From SB11 sp965222995 (GTDB lineage: Bacteria > Bacteroidota > Bacteroidia > UBA8524), in contig OZ244977.1 in the NCBI GenBank assembly GCA_965222995.1, positions 1,364,001 to 1,428,000 of the forward strand: a DNA stretch of 64,000 nt. Reading direction: 5' to 3'. The position numbers were made by a program, and so were the translations under genes. Position 1 is the stretch's first letter; each line of letters starts with the position of its first letter. This document shows positions 51,180 through 60,115 of this stretch, piece after piece. Below the pieces are notes generated by a model. It was not told the DNA's origin. It saw only the letters and a program-made list of their open reading frames with translations, and did not search any database.

Positions 51180-51973
51180 TTGAAGAGAACTCTTTAGAAA
51201 ATCAAGACGCAAAGCCTGAGCAAAGAAATTTTTTTCTTTGTAGAAATTGTGGTGCCGAAAATGGTTTTAAGAGTAAGTTTTGCAGTACGTGTGGTAAGCC
51301 CTTAAAAGAAAAGTATGCATACAACCCCAATAAGAACGATGGGAAAATACAGCAAATAATACTCTTTTTTGTAGTTCTAGTATTGCTTTTAGGGTTATAT
51401 GGGTATACTGAGATATTTGATCCAACTTTTGAGATGAGTTTGCTGGCTGATGGTATTTTGGCAGGTGTGATTATACTATTTGCATTGTTTAATGTAAAAG
51501 AAACCTTTTCTCTTTATAGCTTCAAAAATGTTAAAATAACTAAAATACTTATTCTCTCACTTTTAATGGTTGGACTGGCTTGCGCTGTACATTTTGTTGC
51601 AGGATATATTAATACAGAGCTTTTAGGCAACTATGAAGATGATATGCTTTGGATATACAGGGAAACAGGCTTCCCATTACTTTTGGGAATACTGTTAATC
51701 GGGTTTTACCCTGCCATTTTTGAAGAAATAGCTTTTAGAGGGTTCTTATTCAACAATATGCTGCAGTTTTCAAACCCCAAAACAGTAATAATTACCACAG
51801 GTATTTTGTTTGCTTTTATCCACTTTTCTTTTCTAAGCCTTTTGTGGTTATTGCCTATTGGGTTGTTTTTTGGTTATTTAAGGTTTAGGTATAGAAACCT
51901 GTGGTATAGTTCTGTATGCCATTTGGTATACAACTCTACTTTGGTAGTTATTGCCTATTATCAGTTGTTTTAG
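51176..51973 (+). CDS. Zinc-ribbon CPBP-family intramembrane metalloprotease
   Basis: Membrane protease of 265 residues, GTG start at 51176. N-terminal zinc ribbon (CRNCGAENG...FCSTCGKPL, residues about 20-43), then about seven membrane segments. CPBP motifs: FEEIAFRGFLFNNML near 182 (the EE-x3-R motif), FAFIHFSF near 222, and HLVYNST near 252. Members cut substrates within the membrane; some take part in CAAX-protein processing, bacteriocin immunity or other roles. The last gene of a coupled three-gene unit, and it overlaps the convergent HEAT gene by 4 bp. Confidence 0.88.
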   Translation: MIEENSLENQDAKPEQRNFFLCRNCGAENGFKSKFCSTCGKPLKEKYAYNPNKNDGKIQQIILFFVVLVLLLGLYGYTEIFDPTFEMSLLADGILAGVIILFALFNVKETFSLYSFKNVKITKILILSLLMVGLACAVHFVAGYINTELLGNYEDDMLWIYRETGFPLLLGILLIGFYPAIFEEIAFRGFLFNNMLQFSNPKTVIITTGILFAFIHFSFLSLLWLLPIGLFFGYLRFRYRNLWYSSVCHLVYNSTLVVIAYYQLF

Positions 51974-52491
51974 TTAATCTTCTCCAGTGCCTTCAAAACC
52001 TTATTTCCTCTGCTTCTAAACCCCGCAGAACCATGCGGTAATTGCTCTTCAATTAAAAGCTTCAACTCATTTTTAAAATCAGGGTACTTTTTGGTAATGT
52101 TTAATAAAACACTCATACTAAATACCTTCACAGCAACAGCTTCATTAGGGTTAGCTAAATAACCAAAACACAGATTAGCCAAATCACCCATATGCTTTTC
52201 AGGCACATCTATATCTTGCAAAAAACGTATGGTATTTCGTTTTACAGCATCGTGCAAACCTTCATTTTTCAAGTTATCAATTAACTCACCCACGTAAGGC
52301 AATACCAACTCTATTCTGTCTTTTGCAATAAAACCTAACGGCCAAGCAGCTCTTTGGTTTATGCGGTAATTGCTTGATAAAAAAACAGCGATAAACTGTT
52401 TAAAATGTGTTTCATTCTCTTGTGCCCAGGCAGCAATTTTAAGTGCCTGTGGTTTACTATGTTCTTTAAGAAGTTCTTTTACCAAGTCCAT
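51970..52491 (-). CDS. Small HEAT-repeat protein
   Basis: Cytoplasmic all-helical protein of 173 residues made of about four HEAT-like repeats, with QRAAWPLGFIAKDRIELV and AVAVKVFSMSVLLNI segments. It has no signal peptide and no catalytic motif. HEAT proteins usually act as protein- or DNA-binding scaffolds. Convergent with the CPBP gene (4-bp overlap). No specific role can be assigned. Confidence 0.78.
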   Translation of the reverse strand: MDLVKELLKEHSKPQALKIAAWAQENETHFKQFIAVFLSSNYRINQRAAWPLGFIAKDRIELVLPYVGELIDNLKNEGLHDAVKRNTIRFLQDIDVPEKHMGDLANLCFGYLANPNEAVAVKVFSMSVLLNITKKYPDFKNELKLLIEEQLPHGSAGFRSRGNKVLKALEKIN

Positions 52492-52536
52492 TTATTACCG
52501 CAAAAATAGATATTTAATACTATCGAGTGAGCCAAA

Positions 52537-52552
52537 TCACCCCTTTGGGTGA
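52537..52552. repeat. Inverted repeat upstream of a lipoprotein gene
   Basis: TCACCC-cttt-GGGTGA, a perfect 6-bp stem with GTGaGCC and GGCAC flanks that could extend it imperfectly. It lies about 22 bp upstream of the -7-like box. No T run follows, so an operator is more likely than a terminator. Confidence 0.5.
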
Positions 52553-52574
52553 GGCACTAAACTATTGCTAAATA

Positions 52575-52582
52575 TAGGTTTG
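52575..52582 (+). promoter_or_regulatory. Candidate -7 box (TAGGTTTG)
   Basis: Exact TAnnTTTG match, 22 nt before the ATG of the lipoprotein gene. No -33 TTTG at ideal spacing. Confidence 0.5.
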
Positions 52583-52604
52583 TGGCATAAAACAAAAAAT
52601 AAAT

Positions 52605-53192
52605 ATGAAAAAAACTGTAATCGCACTTTTAGCACTGGTAGTAGTAGCAAGTGCATGTAAAAAAGAAGAAAATGCTGAACCTGTTAATACTCCTCAAGAA
52701 CAACCTTTTCAGTATTTGGAAGTTGGAAATAAGTGGGTGTATAACTATTACCATAACGGTAACCCATTAGATAGCCTTATAACAGAAGTATTAAGCAAAA
52801 ACAATGATGCTTATGAAATTATAACTGCTGACAGAGCATACAAACAGTATAGCTTTCAGTATATTGAAGACGGTAAGCTGAAACAGTATATAAAAGGCAA
52901 AACCAAACAAGATGCAGTAACTATTAATGACTATAATGCTAAAACCGGGGACAGCTGGGCGATAAAAGACAGACAAGGAAAAGACAGTATAGTATATAGT
53001 GTTAAAGCAGTAGATGAAAGCGTAGAGGTACCATTAGGAACTTATACCTGCAAAAAAATTGTAGCTGAATATACAAACGGTTGGGTTTTTACAAACTATG
53101 TAAACAATAAATACGGTATAATTAAAATAGATATGCGTACAAAAAACTCTACCACTACAAGTGTTTATGAGCTAAGAGAAATTAACTTCTAA
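52605..53192 (+). CDS. Hypothetical lipoprotein
   Basis: Lipoprotein of 195 residues with signal MKKTVIALLALVVV and lipobox ASAC. The body begins with EVGNKWVYNYYHNG and continues with paired beta-strands and a VPLGTYTCKKIVAEYTNGW segment, a layout seen in DUF3108-like exported proteins. No catalytic motif. It precedes the DUF3078 outer-membrane gene by 83 bp in the same direction. Confidence 0.72.
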   Translation: MKKTVIALLALVVVASACKKEENAEPVNTPQEQPFQYLEVGNKWVYNYYHNGNPLDSLITEVLSKNNDAYEIITADRAYKQYSFQYIEDGKLKQYIKGKTKQDAVTINDYNAKTGDSWAIKDRQGKDSIVYSVKAVDESVEVPLGTYTCKKIVAEYTNGWVFTNYVNNKYGIIKIDMRTKNSTTTSVYELREINF

Positions 53193-53275
53193 ACATTAGT
53201 TCATAATTTTTTACTTCATGGTAAAAGCAAATACTATATTTTTCAACCACTTTTGCAAAAAAATAAAATTTCCCA

Positions 53276-54199
53276 ATGAAAAGGTATTTGCTTTTACTAT
53301 TTAGCTGTTTAAGTCTACAAACATTAGTAGCACAAGAAAAGAAAATCGCTTTTAAAGAAGCAAAAATAGGACCCGATACGGGGCAGTGGTATAACACTAT
53401 GGAGTTTGGTGTAAACTTTAACCAGTCAACCTTTAGCCCAAACTGGAAAGGAGGAGGGGTTAACTCATACTCAATAGGGTCATTACTAAACATAACTACC
53501 GGATACGATAAAAAACGTTTTTCATACGAGGGAAAACTAAACTCACAATACGGTATACAAAAAGTAAAAGACCAAAGTGCACGGAAAACCATTGACGTAC
53601 TTTTAGCCGATGTAAAGTTTGCTTACTTATTTAGTAAAAACTGGAGTGGTTTTGTAGGGGCTAACCTTATTACACAGTTTGATAAAGGGTATGAGTTTGG
53701 TGAAGATTCGCTCGGAAATGAAACCAAAACACTTATTAGTAATTTTATGGCACCCGGCTATTTAACCATACCTGTAGGGGTGCAGTTTAAACCCAACAAG
53801 CACTTTTTTGCAAGGTTTGGTTTAGCCTCGCTTAGATACACTTTTGTTACAGACAAAGAAGTTTCTCAAAATGTTGAGGGAAATTATGGGGTGGATACAA
53901 ACTCTACTTACTTACGACAATTTGGTATGCAAATAATATCCGGTTACAATAAAGACATTACAGAGAATATAAACTTTAAGGCAAACTATTTTGGTTTTTT
54001 TGATTATGAAAGAGTAAGCTTAAGCGAGTTTGTACACCGTTTTGATGTTACTTTTTCTGCAAAAGTTACTAAATATATTAATACTACTTTCTCATCAATA
54101 TTATTTTACGATAAAACACAGGACAAGGATATACAGATAAGTCAAGTGCTTAATGTGGGACTATTGATAAAACTGGGAAGTGTTGATGAAGAAAAATAA
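53276..54199 (+). CDS. DUF3078 family outer-membrane protein
   Basis: Beta-barrel-like outer-membrane protein of 307 residues with signal peptide ending TLVAQ. Family marks: EFGVNFNQSTFSPNWKGGGVNSYSIG near 45-70, and KRFSYEGKLNSQYG, with alternating hydrophobic strands to a terminal strand (VLNVGLLIKLG). The family is typical of Bacteroidota and has no fixed function. Followed by a terminator. Confidence 0.86.
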   Translation: MKRYLLLLFSCLSLQTLVAQEKKIAFKEAKIGPDTGQWYNTMEFGVNFNQSTFSPNWKGGGVNSYSIGSLLNITTGYDKKRFSYEGKLNSQYGIQKVKDQSARKTIDVLLADVKFAYLFSKNWSGFVGANLITQFDKGYEFGEDSLGNETKTLISNFMAPGYLTIPVGVQFKPNKHFFARFGLASLRYTFVTDKEVSQNVEGNYGVDTNSTYLRQFGMQIISGYNKDITENINFKANYFGFFDYERVSLSEFVHRFDVTFSAKVTKYINTTFSSILFYDKTQDKDIQISQVLNVGLLIKLGSVDEEK

Positions 54200-54221
54200 T
54201 AATTAAAATGCTGTTTAGTAG

Positions 54222-54251
54222 GCCTCAATACATTGTATTGGGGCTTTTTTT
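54222..54251 (+). terminator. Rho-independent terminator
   Basis: Stem GCCTCAATA / TATTGGGGC (one G-U pair) with a T run, 22 nt after the DUF3078 gene. Confidence 0.85.
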
Positions 54252-54346
54252 ATACGGATTCGTATCTTCTAAGCAAATAGTACGTTATACTAATAGCAAG
54301 TATAATACCGTTAAAAAAATTAGTATAACCTAAAATCATCTCAGCA

Positions 54347-55762
54347 ATGCATAAACAAAATCTCTTTAAAAAAATAGGGCTTATAGCCTTGACACTTTTA
54401 TTTACTTTTTCATTGTTTCAATGCGCAAGTAACAAAGCAAGAACACCAACAAAACAAAAAGTAGTAGAGCCTTTTGAAAAAGTTAAAATTGAAGCAGAGA
54501 CATACAAAATAGTTGCAGAAAAAGGAGGTGAGATAAAGCTTGAAAACGGTACTAAAATAACTGTACCTGCAAATGCTTTTGTAGATAGTGAAGGCAAACC
54601 TGTTAGTGGTGAAGTAGATATAAAATACAGAGAGTTTCATAGTGCTGTAGATATTATGGTGAGTGGCATACCCATGAAAATGGTAGATGATGGAAAAGAG
54701 TACGATTTTGAAAGTGCAGGCATGTTTGAGATAAAAGGGTATAGTGGTGAAAATGAAATTGCTATAGCAAAAAACAAAGCTATTAATGTGCAAATGGCAT
54801 CATTTAAAAAAGAAGAAAACTACAACCACTATTATTTTGACGAAGAAAAAGGCGAATGGAAAGAGCTGGCAAAAGCGGTTAAACCTGAAAAAAATGAGAA
54901 CAGAACCAACACTCAACCTGAAGCTGTTGTAGCTAGTAATGGTGAAAGTGATGTTATTTCTCAAACTGAAATTATTCCAATAGCACCCAAAAAATACAAT
55001 CCGAACACTACGGTTTTAAACTTGAATGTAGACTATGATAAATACCCGTATTTAAAAGAGTTTAACGGAGTGGTTTGGCAATATGCGGGCGCTGACCCTA
55101 CTAACGACCCTAAAAACAATGCTTGGCTAACCAATACAACATGGAGTTCAGTATCATTAGAGCTAAAAGATGTTGAGAAATCACTATTTACACTAAATGT
55201 TAAGGCTGGCAGTAACGAATATACTGCTTTGGTAACCCCTGTACTTAAAGGAAAAGCTTTTGATAAGGCTCTAAAGAAATACGAAACCAACTTAGCCGCT
55301 TATAACAAAAAGCAAAAAGAGGCAGAAAAGGTATACCAACAACAAAACAGAATAATGCAACAACAGGCTGATATAGTTAGGGCTTTTTCAGTAAACAACT
55401 TCGGTATATATAACTGCGACCGTTACAGAGGCACAGAAGGGCTTTTTGCACTAAACTGGGATGTTGTTTTTGAAAGCGGAATGGATAACAGAAATATTAC
55501 CATTTACCATGTGTGCAAAACAGATAATACTTTAATACAGTTTTGGGGTGGTAAAAAGCAGTTTCTGTATGACCCTGACAAAGAGAATGTGCTATTGGCT
55601 GTACTACCTGACAATAAAGTGGCTTATTTTGGCAAAGAAGATTTTGAGCGAATTAAGCTTTCAAACGTTTCAAGCGGCAGAGACTATACCTTTAACTTTA
55701 AAAACCTGGATGCAGAGTTGAACAACGTAGATGATGTTGAAGCATTGGTTGCAGGCATTTAA
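54347..55762 (+). CDS. Bacteroidota-type lipoprotein with ZU5-like N-terminal region
   Basis: Lipoprotein of 471 residues, signal MHKQNLFKKIGLIAL with lipobox LFQC. Residues about 60-150 (EIKLENGTKITVPANAFVDSEGKPVSGEVDIKYREF) match the pattern of ZU5-like exported domains in Bacteroidota; a Lys/Glu-rich linker (175-200), a second beta-domain and a coiled segment with many Gln (near 320-350) follow. It is 31 bp upstream of the WG-repeat gene in the same direction, probably co-transcribed. Function unknown. Confidence 0.72.
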   Translation: MHKQNLFKKIGLIALTLLFTFSLFQCASNKARTPTKQKVVEPFEKVKIEAETYKIVAEKGGEIKLENGTKITVPANAFVDSEGKPVSGEVDIKYREFHSAVDIMVSGIPMKMVDDGKEYDFESAGMFEIKGYSGENEIAIAKNKAINVQMASFKKEENYNHYYFDEEKGEWKELAKAVKPEKNENRTNTQPEAVVASNGESDVISQTEIIPIAPKKYNPNTTVLNLNVDYDKYPYLKEFNGVVWQYAGADPTNDPKNNAWLTNTTWSSVSLELKDVEKSLFTLNVKAGSNEYTALVTPVLKGKAFDKALKKYETNLAAYNKKQKEAEKVYQQQNRIMQQQADIVRAFSVNNFGIYNCDRYRGTEGLFALNWDVVFESGMDNRNITIYHVCKTDNTLIQFWGGKKQFLYDPDKENVLLAVLPDNKVAYFGKEDFERIKLSNVSSGRDYTFNFKNLDAELNNVDDVEALVAGI

Positions 55763-55793
55763 TTTCGTTAGCTTAAACTTTTACAACAAATAA

Positions 55794-58700
55794 TTGAGGC
55801 TATTCATAGTTTTCATAACACTAGTGGTATGCACTGTAACAAGTGCAGCACAAAGCAATTCCGTTGAAAGATTACCCATAAAAGTAAACGGTAAGTGGGG
55901 GTATATGAATGCATTAGGTAATATAGCCATAGAACCCCAATTTGATGTCGCAGAGAGTTTTGGAAATAATAAATATGCTAAAGTAAAACTTAATGGAAAA
56001 CCCGGCTTAGTAAATAAACTGGGAAAAATTATAGAACTACCATTACATGTGAAGGTAGAGGTTTTAGTTGGGGACTATTTGTTGCTTGAGAAAGAAGGCA
56101 AAGTAGGAACGGCAGATATAGGCATGAATATAATCTTGCCCATTGAATTTAGTTCACTAAAATACCTTGAAAAACCAAAAAAACGATTTACATCTGACAC
56201 AAACGAGTATGTTTTAACCTCTTATGATGACTCTTTGTGGGGAGTATTTAACTTTAAAGGTGAAAAAATTTTGCTTGATGAGTATACTTATATAGAAAAA
56301 GCAGATAAATATTTCTTTGCTTCAAATAGCACAACCAAAGGAGTTTTTAATATAAAAGGGAATGAAATTTTACCGGTAAAATTTCAAAACGTATCTATAC
56401 TCAATAGCCATTATTTCACAGCCCAACTAAATGGTCAGTGGGGGATATATGATACCTCTGGGAAACAAACATTTAAGCACAGTTGGAAACAAATAGACAA
56501 TATAAATACACACTGGGCAGTATTTAAGAGCGAAGACTCATCAGTCATAATCAACCTAAAAAATAAAACTGAGTTAGATGCTAATAGGTTTGATGAATAT
56601 CAATCATACAACAAAAAAGAGCTATTAGTAATAAAACAAAAAAAGAGGGGATTGTATGATGAGAAGGGAAAGCTAATAATACCCGTTAAATACGATTACT
56701 TTACTTTACTAAACAACTACTACTATACAAAAAACGGGAAATTACTGGGTTTAATCACGCAAAACGGAAGAGAATTATTTGCTCCCAAATATCACATAAT
56801 AGATGATATGCAAAACAATATAGCTATTGTTAAAAAAGGAGACTATTGGGGGTTGATAAACTCAGCAGGAAAAGAAATTGCAGCAACCCAATACGACGAT
56901 ATTGATTTGGGTGATAATACCGCAAAATGCAAAAGAGGCAATAATCTTAGCATATTAACACTCGATAGTAAAGGTAATGTGCTAGAAAGAGTAGATTACG
57001 ACAATGTACTTACGTTTAATATTTCTGGCGGAAACTCTTGGGTAAACCCCTGGCGAAACACTCAAAATGTTACCGTAAGGAACAATACCATGTCTATGGG
57101 TAACTGGTTCTTTAATGATTCATTAAAGAAATGGGGGTTCTTAAACAATAATGGTGACACATTAATTAAACCCATATTTGAGTCGGTAACTCATACGGAT
57201 ACATCAAAATTTGCTATTGTTCAGCTGGGAAAAACTGAGTATACAACTGTTTTGGCGGGTTTTAAGGTGCGATTTATAGGTAAAAAGGGCTTGGTTAGGG
57301 AAAGGGACGGTAAAATCATTGTAAAACCCGTAATGGCATTTATAGACCCTATTGTGCTAAGAAAAAGTGGGTTTAAATATGCTAAAGCTTTACTTCTATC
57401 AGGGCAATACATGCTTATTAGCGAACATGGAGGGATGCGATTGAGGGGGTGTAGGTTTGTTGGAGAACAACACCAGGGTATTTCTAGAGCATTTATAGGT
57501 GCCGTAGGTTATAAACAGAGAAAGGCAGGCGATATTAACGCAATATCAGCCGGTGGTTATTTGAGAAGAACTGGAGCTTCTGTTATTTATGAAGAAGAAA
57601 ATGCAGACCCCTGGGGGAAGGATTTAGACTTTAAAAAAGGATACTGGATATATATTGACAGTAATGGCAGAAGAATTAATAAACGATATGATTTTGCAGG
57701 GAATTTTAGTAATAATAGGGCAATAGTAAAAATAGAAAAAAAATACGCTGTAATTGATAACGACTATCAGTTTATTATAAAGCCTGAGTATGACTTTATT
57801 AAGTTTTTATCCCAATCTGGCAACACACAGTTTTTAGTAGAGGAGCATAAAACCAAAAAAGGTTTTATAGATACTTTGGGGGACCCTATAGTAGCTATAA
57901 ACTTTAGTGCAGTTGCTCCATTTAATTGCGGCAATGCATTAGTCACCTACAGAACCAAAGACAATAAATTTACGTATCGATATTTTATAGATGAGAACGG
58001 GTATAAAATTAATAACAAAGTTTATTCTAGAGCAAAAAACTTTAGTGAAGACCTGGCTTTGGTACGCCACGGTTCAGGATATCAGTTTATAGATAAAGAA
58101 GGTACTACAGTTTTTTCAGGGTTTAAAAGAGCAGGAAGCTTTAAAGGAGGGCGTTCTTGGATAAGGGAAAAGGGCAGATATATTATAATTGATAATGAAG
58201 GTAATAGGTACGAAAATAATGTGTTTAAAAGGTTAACCTCATTTTCGCAAAACCGTGCTACTGCCATTGTAAAAGGAAGAAAATGGGTAATAATTGATAA
58301 TGAAGCAAATGTAATTGGAAAGAAAAAATATAGAAGGACAAAAAAGTTTGACGATTTAGGTAATTGTGCTGTGGCTAAGCACAGGAAATGGGGGCTTGTA
58401 AATAGTAATGGTGAGGTTTTAGTTCCGTTTAAATTCCTATTTATATATCCACCAAAAGCAGGTAAATATATTTTAAGGAAAAAGAGAAACAGATATTATG
58501 TATATGATATAAACGACCCTGAACAAAAAATTAAAAGTTTAGGAAAAGCATACAAAATATCGGTGCTTAGTAGTGGTGAAATTATTATGCACAAATCAAG
58601 GGCAACCTATATTTTTAGTGAGGGAGAAAAAGAGCTTTTGGTTGCAGGCAGCATAAAACCAAGGCATGTATTTGATGATTTTTGTATAGTAGGTAGAGGT

Positions 58701-59177
58701 TCTCGGATGGGAGTGATAAACTACAATGGAGATACCCTTTTAAAAACAGTTTATAAAAGGCTTAAATATTTAGGAAACAACTTGTTTTATCATGAGTCTC
58801 AAGAAGATGATAAGATTGTAGGTAATATAATTAACCTAAAAGGTATTCTTGTTGTAAAAAATATTCAAAAAGTAAACACATACAGCAACGGATATACAAC
58901 GGCTATGAAAAATAATAAATGGGGGGTGCTTGATGTAAACGGAATATGGCAAACTGAGCCTAAATATGATTATTTATACCCCTTTCATAACAACTTTGCA
59001 ATAGTATTGTCAAGCAAATCATCCTATATTATAAACCATGATGGAGAGTTAGTTACCGATGCCAATTTTGAAAAATTAGCTTATGAAGTTAAAGCAAAAC
59101 TTTACCGTGTTGAATTAGGCAGAAGATTGGGGTATTTATCTCCTCACGGCTATTGGGTTTGGAAACCTAAACAATAG
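55794..59177 (+). CDS. Very long secreted WG-repeat protein
   Basis: Exported protein of 1127 residues with TTG start at 55794 directly before the signal peptide MRLFIVFITLVVC...SAAQ. The body is made of WG repeats of about 22-60 residues: KWGYMNALGNIAIEP, LWGVFNFKG, QWGIYDTSG, YWGLINSAG, KWGFLNNNG, KWGLVNSNG, KWGVLDVNG, and several degenerate copies (KPGLVNKLG, KRGLYDEKG). WG repeats form beta-rich arrays and act as binding scaffolds. It lies 31 bp after the ZU5-like lipoprotein gene. No sorting domain is visible at the C-terminus (ends VWKPKQ). Confidence 0.86.
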   Translation: MRLFIVFITLVVCTVTSAAQSNSVERLPIKVNGKWGYMNALGNIAIEPQFDVAESFGNNKYAKVKLNGKPGLVNKLGKIIELPLHVKVEVLVGDYLLLEKEGKVGTADIGMNIILPIEFSSLKYLEKPKKRFTSDTNEYVLTSYDDSLWGVFNFKGEKILLDEYTYIEKADKYFFASNSTTKGVFNIKGNEILPVKFQNVSILNSHYFTAQLNGQWGIYDTSGKQTFKHSWKQIDNINTHWAVFKSEDSSVIINLKNKTELDANRFDEYQSYNKKELLVIKQKKRGLYDEKGKLIIPVKYDYFTLLNNYYYTKNGKLLGLITQNGRELFAPKYHIIDDMQNNIAIVKKGDYWGLINSAGKEIAATQYDDIDLGDNTAKCKRGNNLSILTLDSKGNVLERVDYDNVLTFNISGGNSWVNPWRNTQNVTVRNNTMSMGNWFFNDSLKKWGFLNNNGDTLIKPIFESVTHTDTSKFAIVQLGKTEYTTVLAGFKVRFIGKKGLVRERDGKIIVKPVMAFIDPIVLRKSGFKYAKALLLSGQYMLISEHGGMRLRGCRFVGEQHQGISRAFIGAVGYKQRKAGDINAISAGGYLRRTGASVIYEEENADPWGKDLDFKKGYWIYIDSNGRRINKRYDFAGNFSNNRAIVKIEKKYAVIDNDYQFIIKPEYDFIKFLSQSGNTQFLVEEHKTKKGFIDTLGDPIVAINFSAVAPFNCGNALVTYRTKDNKFTYRYFIDENGYKINNKVYSRAKNFSEDLALVRHGSGYQFIDKEGTTVFSGFKRAGSFKGGRSWIREKGRYIIIDNEGNRYENNVFKRLTSFSQNRATAIVKGRKWVIIDNEANVIGKKKYRRTKKFDDLGNCAVAKHRKWGLVNSNGEVLVPFKFLFIYPPKAGKYILRKKRNRYYVYDINDPEQKIKSLGKAYKISVLSSGEIIMHKSRATYIFSEGEKELLVAGSIKPRHVFDDFCIVGRGSRMGVINYNGDTLLKTVYKRLKYLGNNLFYHESQEDDKIVGNIINLKGILVVKNIQKVNTYSNGYTTAMKNNKWGVLDVNGIWQTEPKYDYLYPFHNNFAIVLSSKSSYIINHDGELVTDANFEKLAYEVKAKLYRVELGRRLGYLSPHGYWVWKPKQ

Positions 59178-59244
59178 AAACTTATTGTATATTTTCAATG
59201 TTCATGTGTTATTAAGCTATATTAGCTATTAATAAAACACTATT

Positions 59245-59538
59245 ATGAAAGTATACGATACCCTTGTAGAAGCCCTTAACGATTTGAAACAAAGAGGCTT
59301 TACTCATGATTTTAATCTAGATAACGACTGTGTGGTTTGCACAGAAATAAACCTATCACTATCTCCTGAAGAGTTTGATATTGTTGAAACACACAGGTTT
59401 GAAGGTGAAACTAACCCATCTGACCAATCCGTATTATATGCTATAGAATCTAAGAAAGGTACCAAAGGAGTATTGGTAAATGCATTTGGTATTTATGCCG
59501 ACCCTATTTCTGATGCAATGGTGAAAAAATTACAATAG
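59245..59538 (+). CDS. Small conserved Bacteroidota protein
   Basis: Cytoplasmic protein of 97 residues (MKVYDTLVEALNDLKQRGF, LSPEEFDIVETHRFEGETNP, KGVLVNAFGIYADP). Homologues in Bacteroidota are sometimes labelled phosphoribosylpyrophosphate synthetase, but no PRPP-binding or synthetase motif is present and the protein is far too short for that enzyme, so the label should not be used. Two cysteines in CVVC near residue 30. Function unknown. Confidence 0.75.
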   Translation: MKVYDTLVEALNDLKQRGFTHDFNLDNDCVVCTEINLSLSPEEFDIVETHRFEGETNPSDQSVLYAIESKKGTKGVLVNAFGIYADPISDAMVKKLQ

Positions 59539-59630
59539 ATTGATTTGTGAGTATAAAATACAATCGGTTTAAAAGTGGTAATTTGAATATATCAAACTAA
59601 CCTTATTATTAACCAAACCACATTACCAGT

Positions 59631-60044
59631 ATGGGAATGATTAAAGAATTTAAAGAGTTTGCCTCAAAAGGCAACGTTGTAGACTTGGCTGTCGGTGTTG
59701 TAATCGGCGGTGCTTTTGGAAAAATTATCGGCTCCTTTGTGAAAGATGTTCTAATGCCGCCTATTGGACTTCTTTTAGGAGACGGTGACTATAGAAATTT
59801 TAAAATACTGCTTAAAGAAGCTCAAATGAATGGGGAGGAAGTAGTAAAAGAAGCCGTAAGCATTAACATTGGTGTTTTTATTGGCACATTGCTCGATTTT
59901 ATAATTATTGCCCTTTCTATATTTATGATAATTAGAGGCATAAACAAAATGAAGAAAAAAGAGGAAGAAAAACCTGCTGCACCCCCCGCACCATCAAGTA
60001 CTGATAAGTTACTTATGGAAATTAGAGATGCTCTGAAAAAATAG
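59631..60044 (+). CDS. mscL: Large-conductance mechanosensitive channel MscL
   Basis: Homopentameric channel of the inner membrane that opens under tension and lets solutes out after osmotic downshock. Seen: MIKEFKEFASKGNVVDLAVGVVIGGAFGKIIGSFV (TM1, residues about 15-45, given here with its conserved G-x-V-x-D-L-A-V-G core), periplasmic loop, TM2 about 77-100 (IGVFIGTLLDFIIIALSIFM), and a charged C-terminal helix ending KLLMEIRDALKK. It has 137 residues, normal length. A strong terminator follows. Confidence 0.96.
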   Translation: MGMIKEFKEFASKGNVVDLAVGVVIGGAFGKIIGSFVKDVLMPPIGLLLGDGDYRNFKILLKEAQMNGEEVVKEAVSINIGVFIGTLLDFIIIALSIFMIIRGINKMKKKEEEKPAAPPAPSSTDKLLMEIRDALKK

Positions 60045-60060
60045 AATCACATAAACTACA

Positions 60061-60089
60061 AACCCCCGATAGCAGCGTATCGGGGGTTT
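60061..60089. terminator. Bidirectional terminator between mscL and the thioredoxin-like gene
   Basis: Stem AACCCCCGATA / TATCGGGGGTT with T-rich flanks on the plus strand; it lies 17 nt after mscL and 27 nt past the stop of the convergent gene. Confidence 0.8.
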
Positions 60090-60115
60090 ATAATTATAAA
60101 TAAGTACTTAATTAG

